This document shows, in pieces, positions 24,159 through 31,807 of a stretch of 64,000 nt of DNA. The position numbers and the translations under genes are program-made. Every line of letters starts with the position of its first letter. Positions within the stretch are counted from its first letter, which is position 1. Source of the stretch: Streptomyces sp. NBC_00670 (GTDB taxonomy: Bacteria; Actinomycetota; Actinomycetes; Streptomycetales; Streptomycetaceae); the NCBI RefSeq assembly GCF_036226765.1, contig NZ_CP109017.1, positions 6,015,001 through 6,079,000 of the forward strand. Reading direction: 5' to 3'. Below the pieces are notes generated by a model that saw only the letters and a list, made by a program, of their open reading frames with translations, had not been told where the DNA came from and did no database searches.

Positions 24159-25079
24159 TTGACGAAGCTGCGAGAGGTCACCGCGACCCGCTACCTCGCC
24201 CCCCTCCACTCCGGCGGCTCCGTCCCCGGTCTCGTCGAGGCGGACGACCTCGGCACGTATGTCGTCAAGTTCACCGCCTCCGCGCAGGGGCTCAAGGCCC
24301 TCGTCGCCGAGGTGATCGTCGGTGAGCTGGCCCGTGCGCTCGGGCTGCGGGTGCCCGAACTGGTGCGCGCCCGCTTCGACCCCGCCGTCGGCGCGCACGA
24401 GCCGCACCAGGAGGTGCGCGAGCTGCTGGACGCCAGCGCCGGCCTCAACCTCGGCATGGACTACCTGCCGGGCGCCGCCGACTACACCCCGGAGCTCGCC
24501 GAGACCTTCCCCGTGGACCCGCTGGAGGCCGGCCGCATCGTCTGGCTGGACGCCCTCACGGTCAACGTCGACCGCACCGTGCACAGCTCCAACCTCATGG
24601 TCTGGCCCACCCTCGGGGTCGCGCCCCCGCGGCTGTGGCTCATCGACCACGGCGCGGCCCTCGTCTTCCACCACCGCTGGGACACCTCGGCACCCGGGAA
24701 GACGTACGACTTCCGGCACCACGCGCTCGGCCACGCCGCCCCGGACGTACGGGCCGCCGACGCGGAACTGGCGCCGCGCGTCACCGAGGAGCTGCTGCGC
24801 GAGGTCACCGCCGCCGTCCCCGACGCGTGGCTGACCGTGGAGGCGGGGTTCGCCACGCCCGACGAGGTCCGTGCGGCGTACGTCGGTTATCTGGCCGCCC
24901 GCGTCCGGGCGTCCGCGGTCTGGCTGCCCACCGACTTCCCCACCCGCGAGGAGCGCGCCGCCGAGGAGGCCCGGCGTGCGGCCCGCACCCGGCGCGGCCG
25001 GCCGGCCTGGCTCCAGCACGTCCCCGACCTGCACGGCAGACCGGCGGCGGAGCAGGACTGGTCGCGGCATCTGGGGTGA
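24159..25079 (+). CDS. HipA-like family kinase, orphan
   Basis: The 306-aa protein resembles the small HipA-like kinase family of actinobacteria. A glycine-rich beta region (REVTATRYLAPLHSGGSVPG) precedes the ATP lysine in GTYVVKFTASAQG. A catalytic-loop-like WLDALTVNVDRTVHSSNLMV and the metal-binding Asp in LWLIDHGAALVFHH follow. It lacks the HipA N-subdomain-1 and has no HipB-like partner; relatives are usually next to a small DUF3037 gene, absent here. The start is a TTG at 24159, with weak GGGGACA upstream; the protein begins at the expected family position. The role is unknown: it may be a toxin-like kinase or a housekeeping phosphotransferase. Confidence 0.78.
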   Translation: MTKLREVTATRYLAPLHSGGSVPGLVEADDLGTYVVKFTASAQGLKALVAEVIVGELARALGLRVPELVRARFDPAVGAHEPHQEVRELLDASAGLNLGMDYLPGAADYTPELAETFPVDPLEAGRIVWLDALTVNVDRTVHSSNLMVWPTLGVAPPRLWLIDHGAALVFHHRWDTSAPGKTYDFRHHALGHAAPDVRAADAELAPRVTEELLREVTAAVPDAWLTVEAGFATPDEVRAAYVGYLAARVRASAVWLPTDFPTREERAAEEARRAARTRRGRPAWLQHVPDLHGRPAAEQDWSRHLG

Positions 25080-25124
25080 CCCGGGGGCGTGCTCGCGGGC
25101 GCGCCCGTTCCGGCGCCCGCTGCG

Positions 25125-26756
25125 TCAGCCCGCCAGCCGCTCGTACGCCGGCAGGGTCAGGAACTCCGCGTAGTCCTCGTCGAGCGCCACCCGCACCAGC
25201 AGGTCGTGGGCCTCCTGCCAGGCCCCGGCGGCGAAGGCGTCCGCTCCCGACTCGGCCCGCACGGCGGAGAGTTCGTCGGCGGCCACCCGGCGGACCAGTT
25301 CCGCGGTGACCTTCTCGCCGTCGTCGAGGACGACACCGGCGTGCACCCACTGCCAGAGCTGGGAGCGCGAGATCTCCGCGGTGGCGGCGTCCTCCATGAG
25401 GTGGAAGATGGCCACCGCGCCCTGCCCGCGCAGCCACGCCTCGATGTAACGGATGCCGACCTGCACGGCGTTGACCAGGCCCGCGTGCGTGGGGCGGGCG
25501 TCGAGGGAGCCGACCGCGAGCAGGTCGGCGGCCGTCACCTCCACGTCCTCGCGCAGCCGGTCCTTCTGGTGCGGGCGGTCGCCGAGCACGGCGTCGAAGG
25601 ACTCCCGGGCGATCGGCACCAGGTCGGGATGGGCGACCCAGGAGCCGTCGAAGCCGTCGCGCGCCTCACGGTCCTTGTCGGCGCGCACCTTCTCGAACGC
25701 GACCCGGTTGACCTCCGCGTCCCGCCGGGAGGGGATGAACGCCGCCATGCCGCCGATCGCGTGCGCGCCGCGCCGGTGGCAGGTGCGGACGAGGAGTTCG
25801 GTGTACGCGCGCATGAACGGGGCGGTCATCGTCACCGCGTTGCGGTCCGGGAGCACGAACTCGGGCCCGGCGGCACGGAAGTTCTTGATCAGGGAGAACA
25901 GATAGTCCCAGCGGCCCGCGTTCAACCCCGAGGCGTGCTCGCGCAGTTCGTAGAGGATCTCGTCCATCTCGAACGCCGCCGTGATCGTCTCGATCAGGAC
26001 GGTGGCCCGGACCGTACCGCGCGCGATGCCGAGGTGGTCCTGCGCGAAGACGAACACGTCGTTCCAGAGGCGCGCCTCCAGATGCGACTCCGTCTTCGGG
26101 AGGTAGAAGTACGGTCCCTTGCCGAGGTCGAGCAGCCGGCGCGCGTTGTGGAAGAAGTACAGCCCGAAGTCGACGAGCGCCCCCGGGATCCGGGACCCGT
26201 CCTCCCCGTCGGCCAGATGGCGTTCGTCCAGGTGCCAGCCGCGCGGGCGCACGACCGCCGTGGCCAACTCGGCGTCGGGGCGCAGGGCGTACGACTTGCC
26301 GCTGCGGTCGTCGGTGAAGTCGATGGTGCGACGGTGGGCGTCGATCAGGTTGAGCTGGCCGAGGACCACGTTCTCCCAGGTGGGCGACGAGGCGTCCTCG
26401 AAGTCGGCGAGCCAGATCCGGGCACCGGAGTTGAGCGCGTTGACGGTCATCTTCCGGTCGGTGGGACCGGTGATCTCCACCCGGCGGTCCTCCAGGGCGG
26501 GCGGCGCGGGGGCCACCCGCCAGGAGTCGTCCGCGCGGATCGCTGCCGTCTCGGGGAGGAAGTCCAGCCGCGCGGTACGGGCGATCTCGGCGCGGCGCTG
26601 CGCGCGGCGGGCGAGCAGTTCGTCGCGGCGGGGCGTGAACCGGCGGTGCAGCTCGCCCAGGAAGGCGAGCGCCCCCTCGGTCAGCACCTCCTCCTGCCGG
26701 GGCAGGGGCGCGGCGGCGTCGACGACGAGCGGCGGGGACGGCACGGGTGCGGACAC
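25125..26756 (-). CDS. aceB: Malate synthase A
   Basis: The 543-aa enzyme joins glyoxylate and acetyl-CoA to malate. Family marks are the N-terminal FTPRRDELLARRAQRRAEIA, MTVNALNSGARIWLADFEDA, the catalytic-site segments ATVLIETITAAFEMDEILYE and GRWDYLFSLIKNF, AHAIGGMAAFIPSRRDAEVN, and the Asp base region DKDREARDGFDGSWVAHPDL. Length and motifs match form A, not form G. The start is a GTG at 26756 preceded by AAGGATGTG. The promoter has a palindrome in its -35/-10 spacer. Its neighbours, a MobA-like gene and an AllR-like IclR regulator, link it to purine and allantoin catabolism, which yields glyoxylate. Confidence 0.95.
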   Translation of the reverse strand: MSAPVPSPPLVVDAAAPLPRQEEVLTEGALAFLGELHRRFTPRRDELLARRAQRRAEIARTARLDFLPETAAIRADDSWRVAPAPPALEDRRVEITGPTDRKMTVNALNSGARIWLADFEDASSPTWENVVLGQLNLIDAHRRTIDFTDDRSGKSYALRPDAELATAVVRPRGWHLDERHLADGEDGSRIPGALVDFGLYFFHNARRLLDLGKGPYFYLPKTESHLEARLWNDVFVFAQDHLGIARGTVRATVLIETITAAFEMDEILYELREHASGLNAGRWDYLFSLIKNFRAAGPEFVLPDRNAVTMTAPFMRAYTELLVRTCHRRGAHAIGGMAAFIPSRRDAEVNRVAFEKVRADKDREARDGFDGSWVAHPDLVPIARESFDAVLGDRPHQKDRLREDVEVTAADLLAVGSLDARPTHAGLVNAVQVGIRYIEAWLRGQGAVAIFHLMEDAATAEISRSQLWQWVHAGVVLDDGEKVTAELVRRVAADELSAVRAESGADAFAAGAWQEAHDLLVRVALDEDYAEFLTLPAYERLAG

Positions 26757-26771
26757 GGGGGGTCACATCCT

Positions 26772-26803
26772 TGGTCGCTGTCTTCTGTGGTCGCTGTCTT
26801 CTG
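26772..26803 (-). repeat. Two perfect 16-bp direct repeats in the aceB leader
   Basis: TGGTCGCTGTCTTCTG occurs at 26772-26787 and 26788-26803 (plus-strand reading). It lies between the predicted transcription start and the GTG of malate synthase. Confidence 0.8.
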
Positions 26804-26811
26804 CTTGATGG

Positions 26812-26840
26812 ACCCTAGTTTCCTCATTGTGGAAGATCAA
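26812..26840 (-). promoter_or_regulatory. aceB promoter with a palindromic operator in the spacer
   Basis: On the minus strand -35 TTGATC (26840-26835) and -10 TAGGGT (26817-26812) are 17 bp apart. The spacer contains TTCCACAATGAGGAA, an imperfect palindrome with TTCC and GGAA half-sites seven bases apart, as expected for an IclR-family operator. A repressor bound there would block RNA polymerase directly. The AllR-like regulator at 28104 is the obvious candidate. Confidence 0.65.
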
Positions 26841-27576
26841 TGGTTGGGGAGGGTGGGGAAGCCGGGGAGGCTGGAGAGGCAGGGGGAGCCGGGGAGGCTG
26901 GAGAGGCCGGGGAAGCCGTCGGCCGCCCGGTGCGCAGCCGGACGAGGTCCGCCTCGGTGTCGATGTCGTACGGCTCGGCCACGTCCCCGCACTCCACGAG
27001 CCGTAGCGCGCCCGCGTGCGCCCTGAGATACGCGCGCGCCCCCTGGTCACCGGTCGCCGTCGCGGCCACGCCGGCCCAGTGGTCGGCGCCCAGCAGCACC
27101 GGGTGGCCCCGTACGCCGTCGTACGCCGCCGAGGCGAGCGTCGCGGGGGAGGTGTACGCGGCACGTACGCGCTCCGTCGCGCGCGGGCCGATCCCCGGCT
27201 GGTCCACCAGCGCGACCAGCGCCGCGCCCGCCCCCGTCCCGGCCAGCGAGGCGAGCCCGGCGCGCAGGGAGGTGCCCATGCCCCGCTCCCACTCCGGGTT
27301 GTCCACCAGGGCGCAGCCCGGCAGCTCCGCGCGGGCGCGCACCTCGTCGGCGGCCGCGCCCAGCACGACGTGCACGCGGGCGCAGCCGGCCGCGCGCAGC
27401 ACCTCGACCGCGTGCTCCACCAGGGGGCGCCCGTCGTACTCGAGCAGCGCCTTGGGGCGCCCGCCGAGCCGCCGTCCGCCCCCGGCCGCGAGCAGCAGAC
27501 CGACGACGGGGGCGGGGCCGGTGCCGGAACCGGGGCCGGAATCGACGGCCCCGGTTCGCTCTTGATTCGTTCGCAT
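26824..27576 (-). CDS. MobA/MocA-like nucleotidyltransferase
   Basis: The 250-aa protein is an NTP-transferase domain protein of the MobA/MocA type. The nucleotide-binding LLLAAGGGRRLGGRPKALLE is near residue 28, followed by VVLGAAADEVRARAELPG, a WERGMGTSLRAGLASL segment and the metal-binding Asp in ALVALVDQPGIGP. MocA cytidylylates molybdopterin for xanthine-dehydrogenase-type enzymes, which fits its place between malate synthase and an AllR-like regulator. The last 30 residues are an Ala-Ser-Pro run (ASPASPASPAPPASPASPAS) encoded by a purine-rich DNA repeat and are not part of the fold. The start is uncertain: ATG 27576 has GGAGGG too close, and ATG 27588 has only a weak site. Confidence 0.85.
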   Translation of the reverse strand: MRTNQERTGAVDSGPGSGTGPAPVVGLLLAAGGGRRLGGRPKALLEYDGRPLVEHAVEVLRAAGCARVHVVLGAAADEVRARAELPGCALVDNPEWERGMGTSLRAGLASLAGTGAGAALVALVDQPGIGPRATERVRAAYTSPATLASAAYDGVRGHPVLLGADHWAGVAATATGDQGARAYLRAHAGALRLVECGDVAEPYDIDTEADLVRLRTGRPTASPASPASPAPPASPASPASPPSPTIDLPQ

Positions 27577-27751
27577 GCCCTCCTGCATACCCGTTGGTGC
27601 CGAATTTCGGTCCGGACGGTGGCGCACGCGGCGTCAGGTGGCGTTTACTGACCCGCACCCCCCGTGCGCCCGATCCGTGCGCCGGGGCGTGCGCGGTGGT
27701 GAAACCGCGTCATGGGGGCGTGCGCACGACGAGGTGCGAAGGGGGAGAGCT

Positions 27752-28063
27752 GTGTTGCGGAGCTTGGGGCAGAGACGAGTGACCGGCAGTGACGAGGACC
27801 CGAGAGTGGCCGGACTGCGGACCGCAGTCGCCCGCTTACGGCGTGAACTCGCCCTGCTTCCGGCGCAGTTCCCCGACCGGTCCATCGCCGAGGACGAGCT
27901 CGCGGCGATGGCCGCGATGGCCGCGGGCGGCGCGCCGGAGACGCGGCGGCTGCGACGTTCGCTGCTGCTGATCGCCGGGTCGATCGGCTCCGTGAGCGCG
28001 CTGTCGCGGGGGCTGGAGGAGGTGCGGGACGCGGTGGATCTGTTCGGGACGCCGCGTGCGTAG
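27752..28063 (+). CDS. Small conserved actinobacterial protein (DUF5955-like)
   Basis: The 103-aa product reads as three helices: LRTAVARLRRELALLPAQFP, IAEDELAAMAAMAAG, and RRSLLLIAGSIGSVSALSRG followed by LEEVRDAVDLFG. I recall this as a Streptomyces-specific family near the allantoin regulator; its function is unknown. The GTG at 27752 follows AAGGGGGAGA at good spacing; a second GTG at 27779 is possible. It is divergent from the MobA-like gene and convergent with the IclR regulator, 40 bp apart. Confidence 0.75.
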   Translation: MLRSLGQRRVTGSDEDPRVAGLRTAVARLRRELALLPAQFPDRSIAEDELAAMAAMAAGGAPETRRLRRSLLLIAGSIGSVSALSRGLEEVRDAVDLFGTPRA

Positions 28064-28103
28064 GGTCTGCGGCCAGACGTGAGGGCGGAGGAGCGCGGGG
28101 CGG

Positions 28104-28940
28104 TCAGTGCCCCGCCTCCCCGACGGCCCCCTGGTCCTGGTCCGCCAGCGCCCGCGACAGTTCCGCCGCGACCTGCCGCAGCACCGGCACGATCGTGGCC
28201 GTCGCCGCCTCGGTGACCCGGCCGGCCGGGCCCGAGATGGAGAGGGCCGCGGCGGTCGGGGCGCCCGGCACCGGGACCGCGAGGCAGCGCACGCCGATCT
28301 CCTGCTCGCTGTCGTCGACCGCGTACCCCTGGCGCCGCACCTCCTCCAGGGCGGCGAGGAACGCGTCCGGTGACGTGATCGTCTTCTCCGTCGCGGCCGG
28401 CATGCCCGTACGCCGCAGCAGGGCCCGCACCTCCGCCGGTTCCAGACCGGCCAGCAGCGCCTTGCCGACCCCCGTGGTGTGCGGCAGCACCCGGCGGCCC
28501 ACCTCGGTGAACATCCGCATCGAGTGCTTGGACGGCACCTGCGCCACGTACACGATCTCGTCGCCGTCGAGCAGCGCCATGTTGGCCGTCTCGCCGGTCT
28601 CCGCCACGAGTCGGGCGAGCTGCGGCCGGGCCCAGGTACCCAGCAGCCGGGAGGCGGACTCGCCGAGGCGGATGAGCCGGGGGCCGAGCGCGTACCGCCG
28701 GTTCGGCTGCTGGCGCACGTACCCGGAGCCGACCAGCGTGCGCATGAGGCGGTGGATGGTGGGCAGCGGCAGCCCGCTGCTCGCCGCCAACTCGCTCAGG
28801 CCGACCTCGCCGCCCGCGTCCGCCATCCGCTCCAGCAGGTCGAAGGCGCGCTCCAGGGACTGGACACCGCCACCGGAGCCGCCACCTGAGCCGGAGGTCT
28901 TGGCGGCGTCTCGGTCGCCGGCGCTGGACGAGGACGGCAC
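28104..28940 (-). CDS. allR: IclR-family regulator, AllR-like
   Basis: The 278-aa protein has a Ser/Gly-rich N-terminus, an IclR winged helix (about residues 27-90, with QSLERAFDLLERMADAGGEV and LPTIHRLMRTLVGSGYVRQQ), and a ligand domain with MALLDGDEIVYVAQVPSKHS, PHTTGVGKALLAG and SEQEIGVRCLAVPVPG. The wording is very close to my memory of S. coelicolor AllR, the allantoin repressor, and the neighbours (malate synthase, MobA-like, small conserved protein) fit that locus. The allantoicase and allantoinase genes expected next to it are absent; an AIM24 gene follows instead. The start is a GTG at 28940 with AAAGGA upstream. Confidence 0.85.
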   Translation of the reverse strand: MPSSSSAGDRDAAKTSGSGGGSGGGVQSLERAFDLLERMADAGGEVGLSELAASSGLPLPTIHRLMRTLVGSGYVRQQPNRRYALGPRLIRLGESASRLLGTWARPQLARLVAETGETANMALLDGDEIVYVAQVPSKHSMRMFTEVGRRVLPHTTGVGKALLAGLEPAEVRALLRRTGMPAATEKTITSPDAFLAALEEVRRQGYAVDDSEQEIGVRCLAVPVPGAPTAAALSISGPAGRVTEAATATIVPVLRQVAAELSRALADQDQGAVGEAGH

Positions 28941-29076
28941 GGCACGTTCCTTTCAGGGGGTCCGGGGGCCGGTGGGCCACGGGATCCAGGGGGACGGGGA
29001 TCAGCAGCCTACCCGGCGGTCGGGTGACGTCCGCCGGGTGCGGGAACCCGCGACCGGACCCACTCGTTCCGCCCGT

Positions 29077-29904
29077 GTGACTCTTCGGCAAGACATCGTC
29101 GGCAACGCCATGCAGATGGCGATCGTCAACCTGCGTCCCGGCCAGACCGTGTACTGCGAGGCCGGCAAGTTCCTCTTCAAGACCACGAACGTCAGGATGG
29201 AGACGCGCCTGTCCGCGCCGGGCAGCGGCGGCGGCGGTCAGGCCGGTGCCGGCTCGGGCTCCGGGAGCGGCGGCATGGGCGGCATGCTCCGCCAGGCCAT
29301 GGGCACCGCCATGCAGGCCGGCCAGCGGATGCTCGCCGGCGAGTCCCTGGCGTTCCAGTACTTCACGGCCTCCGGCGGCGAGGGCACCGTCGGCTTCGCC
29401 GGTGTGCTCCCCGGCGAGATGCGCGCCCTGGAACTGGACGGCACGCGCGCGTGGTTCGCGGAGAAGGACGCCTTCGTCGCCGCCGAGTCGAGCGTGGAGT
29501 TCGGCATCGCCTTCCAGGGCGGCCGCACGGGCATGAGCGGGGGCGAGGGCTTCATCCTGGAGAAGTTCACCGGACAGGGCACGGTGATCATCGCCGGCGC
29601 CGGCAACTTCATCGACCTCGATCCGGCGGACTTCGGCGGCCGGATCGAGGTCGACACCGGCTGCGTCGTCGCCTTCGAGGAGGGCATCCGGTACGGCGTC
29701 CAGCGCATCGGCGGCCTCAACCGCCAGGGGCTCATGAACGCGGTCCTGGGCGGCGAGGGCCTGTCCCTGGCCACCCTGGAGGGCAACGGCCGGGTGATCC
29801 TGCAGTCGCTCACCATCGAGAGCCTGGCCAATGCCCTGAAGAAGGCCCAGGGCGGCGACAAGCAGGGCCCCACGGGCGGCCTGTTCTCGACGCACGCGGG
29901 ATGA
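29077..29904 (+). CDS. AIM24 / TIGR00266 family protein
   Basis: The 275-aa protein belongs to the AIM24 family of trimeric double-stranded beta-helix proteins. Typical parts are VNLRPGQTVYCEAGKFLFKT, ESLAFQYFTASGGEGTVGFA, VLPGEMRALELDG, GEGFILEKFTGQGTVIIAGA and EVDTGCVVAFEEGIRYGVQR. A flexible Gly/Met segment (GSGGMGGMLRQAMGTAMQ) sits near residue 60. The molecular role in bacteria is unknown. I set the start at the GTG at 29077, which gives TLRQDIVGNAMQ before the conserved region; no good ribosome site is seen, and ATG 29110 is an alternative. The 136-bp gap before it holds the IclR promoter region. Confidence 0.82.
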   Translation: MTLRQDIVGNAMQMAIVNLRPGQTVYCEAGKFLFKTTNVRMETRLSAPGSGGGGQAGAGSGSGSGGMGGMLRQAMGTAMQAGQRMLAGESLAFQYFTASGGEGTVGFAGVLPGEMRALELDGTRAWFAEKDAFVAAESSVEFGIAFQGGRTGMSGGEGFILEKFTGQGTVIIAGAGNFIDLDPADFGGRIEVDTGCVVAFEEGIRYGVQRIGGLNRQGLMNAVLGGEGLSLATLEGNGRVILQSLTIESLANALKKAQGGDKQGPTGGLFSTHAG

Positions 29905-30060
29905 GACCGGACGCGCGCAGGGGGCACCGGAGGACCCGCACGAGGCGAAACCGAGGAACCACGACGAACCACCGATGAGTCGAGCACCCCTCGCCGGTCT
30001 GCACCCATGAAACGGAACCGGCCCGGCTCCGCCCGCCTGACGCGAAAGAAGGCACCCCGC

Positions 30061-30669
30061 ATGGGAAAGCTCACCCTCACCGCGTTCGTCACCCTCGACG
30101 GCGTCCACCAGGCGCCCGGCGGCCCCCAGGAGGACCCGAGCGGCGGGTTCGAACAGGGCGGCTGGAGCGTGCCGTTCGGCGACGACGACTTCGGCGCCTT
30201 CGTCGTGGAGAACTTCGGGCGCGTCGGCGCGTTCCTGCTCGGCCGCCGCACGTACGACATCTTCGCCTCGTACTGGCCGAAGCGGACCGACCCCGCCGAC
30301 CCGATCGCGACGAAGCTGAACGCCCTGCCGAAGTACGTCGCCTCGCGGACGCTCACCGACGCCGCCTGGCAGCACACCACGGTCCTCGGCGGCGACCTCG
30401 TCAAGGAGGTCGAGCAGCTCAAGGAGCGCACGGACGACGAGGTCCAGATCCACGGCAGCGCGACCCTCGCGCAGTCACTGCTGGCCCACGACCTGATCGA
30501 CACCGTGCACCTGTGCGTCTTCCCGGTGGTCCTCGGCGCCGGCCGCCGCCTGTTCGCGGAGGGCGCCGTACCGACCGCGTTCCGGCACGTGGAGGCACGT
30601 ATGACGGGCGCCGGCGTCGCGATCCACACCTACGACCGCGCCGGCCGCCCGACGTACGGCAGCTACTGA
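30061..30669 (+). CDS. Dihydrofolate-reductase-like (RibD C-terminal) protein
   Basis: The 202-aa protein matches the RibD_C/dihydrofolate reductase-like family: LTLTAFVTLDGVHQAPGGPQ, AFLLGRRTYDIFASYWP, PKYVASRTLTD, then the nucleotide-binding end IHGSATLAQSLLAHDLIDTV and VFPVVLGAGRRLF. Stand-alone members are NADPH-dependent reductases of unknown substrate in Streptomyces. The ATG at 30061 has AAGAAGG eight nucleotides upstream. Its stop overlaps the convergent stop of the next gene by seven bases. Confidence 0.9.
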   Translation: MGKLTLTAFVTLDGVHQAPGGPQEDPSGGFEQGGWSVPFGDDDFGAFVVENFGRVGAFLLGRRTYDIFASYWPKRTDPADPIATKLNALPKYVASRTLTDAAWQHTTVLGGDLVKEVEQLKERTDDEVQIHGSATLAQSLLAHDLIDTVHLCVFPVVLGAGRRLFAEGAVPTAFRHVEARMTGAGVAIHTYDRAGRPTYGSY

Positions 30670-31649
30670 GCCCCGGCCTCCGTCGTGTCCCGCACCCGCA
30701 GCACCACCCGGCGGCCGTGCAGCTCACCGGCCTCCAGCCGTCGGTGGGCCTCGGCCGCCGCGTCGAGCGGGAGCACCTCGAGGGCGCGGGGACGCAGCAG
30801 CCCCCGGGCGAGCGCGTCGTTCAGGGCCGCCGCGGCCTCCGCCAGCTCGGCCACGGTGGCCCGGGAGATCGCGAAGCCGCGCACGGAGGCGTCCTTCATG
30901 TACAGCGGCCCCACCGGCAGTACGGGCCGCGCCCCGGGCCCGGCCAGCAGCACGATGCGGCCCCGGTGGGCGAGCAGGTCGACGGCCGCGTCCAGGTCGT
31001 GCCGGCCGGAGGTGTCGATGTGCAGGTCGACACCGTCCGGGGCCGCCTCGGCCAGCCGTTCGACCGGCTCCCGGTAGTCGACGACCGCGTCCGCGCCCAG
31101 CGCCCGTACGTGCTCGTGATCGCGCGGCGAGGCGGTGGCGACCACCCGTGCCCCGGCCCGCGCGGCCAGCGTCACCAGCGCCGAGCCCACATTGCCGGCG
31201 GCCCCCGCCACCAGCACGGTCTCGCCGGGCAGCAGCTCCCCGTGGTTGAAGAGGGCGAGGTACGCGGTGGCGGCCGGATGCAGCACCGCCACCGCCTCCA
31301 GCGGCGGCACCCCCGGCGGCAGCCGGTACAGCCGGTTCGCGGCGACGACGACCCGCTCGGCGGCGGCCCCCTGCCGCCCGCCGTGCCCCAGGCTGTTGCA
31401 CCACACGGTCTCGCCCGCCGCGAACCCGGCGGCCGCCTCCACGACCGTCCCCACCAGATCCCGCCCGACGACGAAGGGAAACGTGAGCGGCGTCCGGAAC
31501 ACCCCCGACCGCACCAGCGTGTCCACCGGATCGACGGCGGTGGCCACCACGTCCACCAGCACCTCACCCGCCCCCGGCACGGGCGCGGACAGTTCCCCGA
31601 TCCGGATCACCTCGGGCGACCCGAGCTGTTCGATGTAAGCGGCGCGCAT
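30663..31649 (-). CDS. Zinc-independent quinone-oxidoreductase-like MDR enzyme
   Basis: The 328-aa protein belongs to the medium-chain dehydrogenase/reductase superfamily. The N-terminal GroES-like domain contains MRAAYIEQLGSPEVIRIGEL and GRDLVGTVVEAAAGFAAGE. The Rossmann part has VLVAGAAGNVGSALVTLAAR and VVATASPRDHEHVRALGADA. The Cys/His set for catalytic zinc is missing, which points to the NADPH:quinone oxidoreductase group. The ATG at 31649 is the only start that leaves the family N-terminus intact. The gene is divergent from the P450 at 31808, so both may share a promoter region of about 160 bp. Confidence 0.9.
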   Translation of the reverse strand: MRAAYIEQLGSPEVIRIGELSAPVPGAGEVLVDVVATAVDPVDTLVRSGVFRTPLTFPFVVGRDLVGTVVEAAAGFAAGETVWCNSLGHGGRQGAAAERVVVAANRLYRLPPGVPPLEAVAVLHPAATAYLALFNHGELLPGETVLVAGAAGNVGSALVTLAARAGARVVATASPRDHEHVRALGADAVVDYREPVERLAEAAPDGVDLHIDTSGRHDLDAAVDLLAHRGRIVLLAGPGARPVLPVGPLYMKDASVRGFAISRATVAELAEAAAALNDALARGLLRPRALEVLPLDAAAEAHRRLEAGELHGRRVVLRVRDTTEAGAQ

Positions 31650-31807
31650 GGGCGGTGATTCTTCCACCGGGGTGGAAGGGAGACGGGCGGACACCCCGTC
31701 GTCCCGGCGGGTGCGGCGGCAGCGGGCACCATTCGGCGGGCCCGTACGTTGCACCGTGTGACGGCCCGGAGCGGGAAGCGTGACGCAGGACGGACGAAGG
31801 GGGAGTC

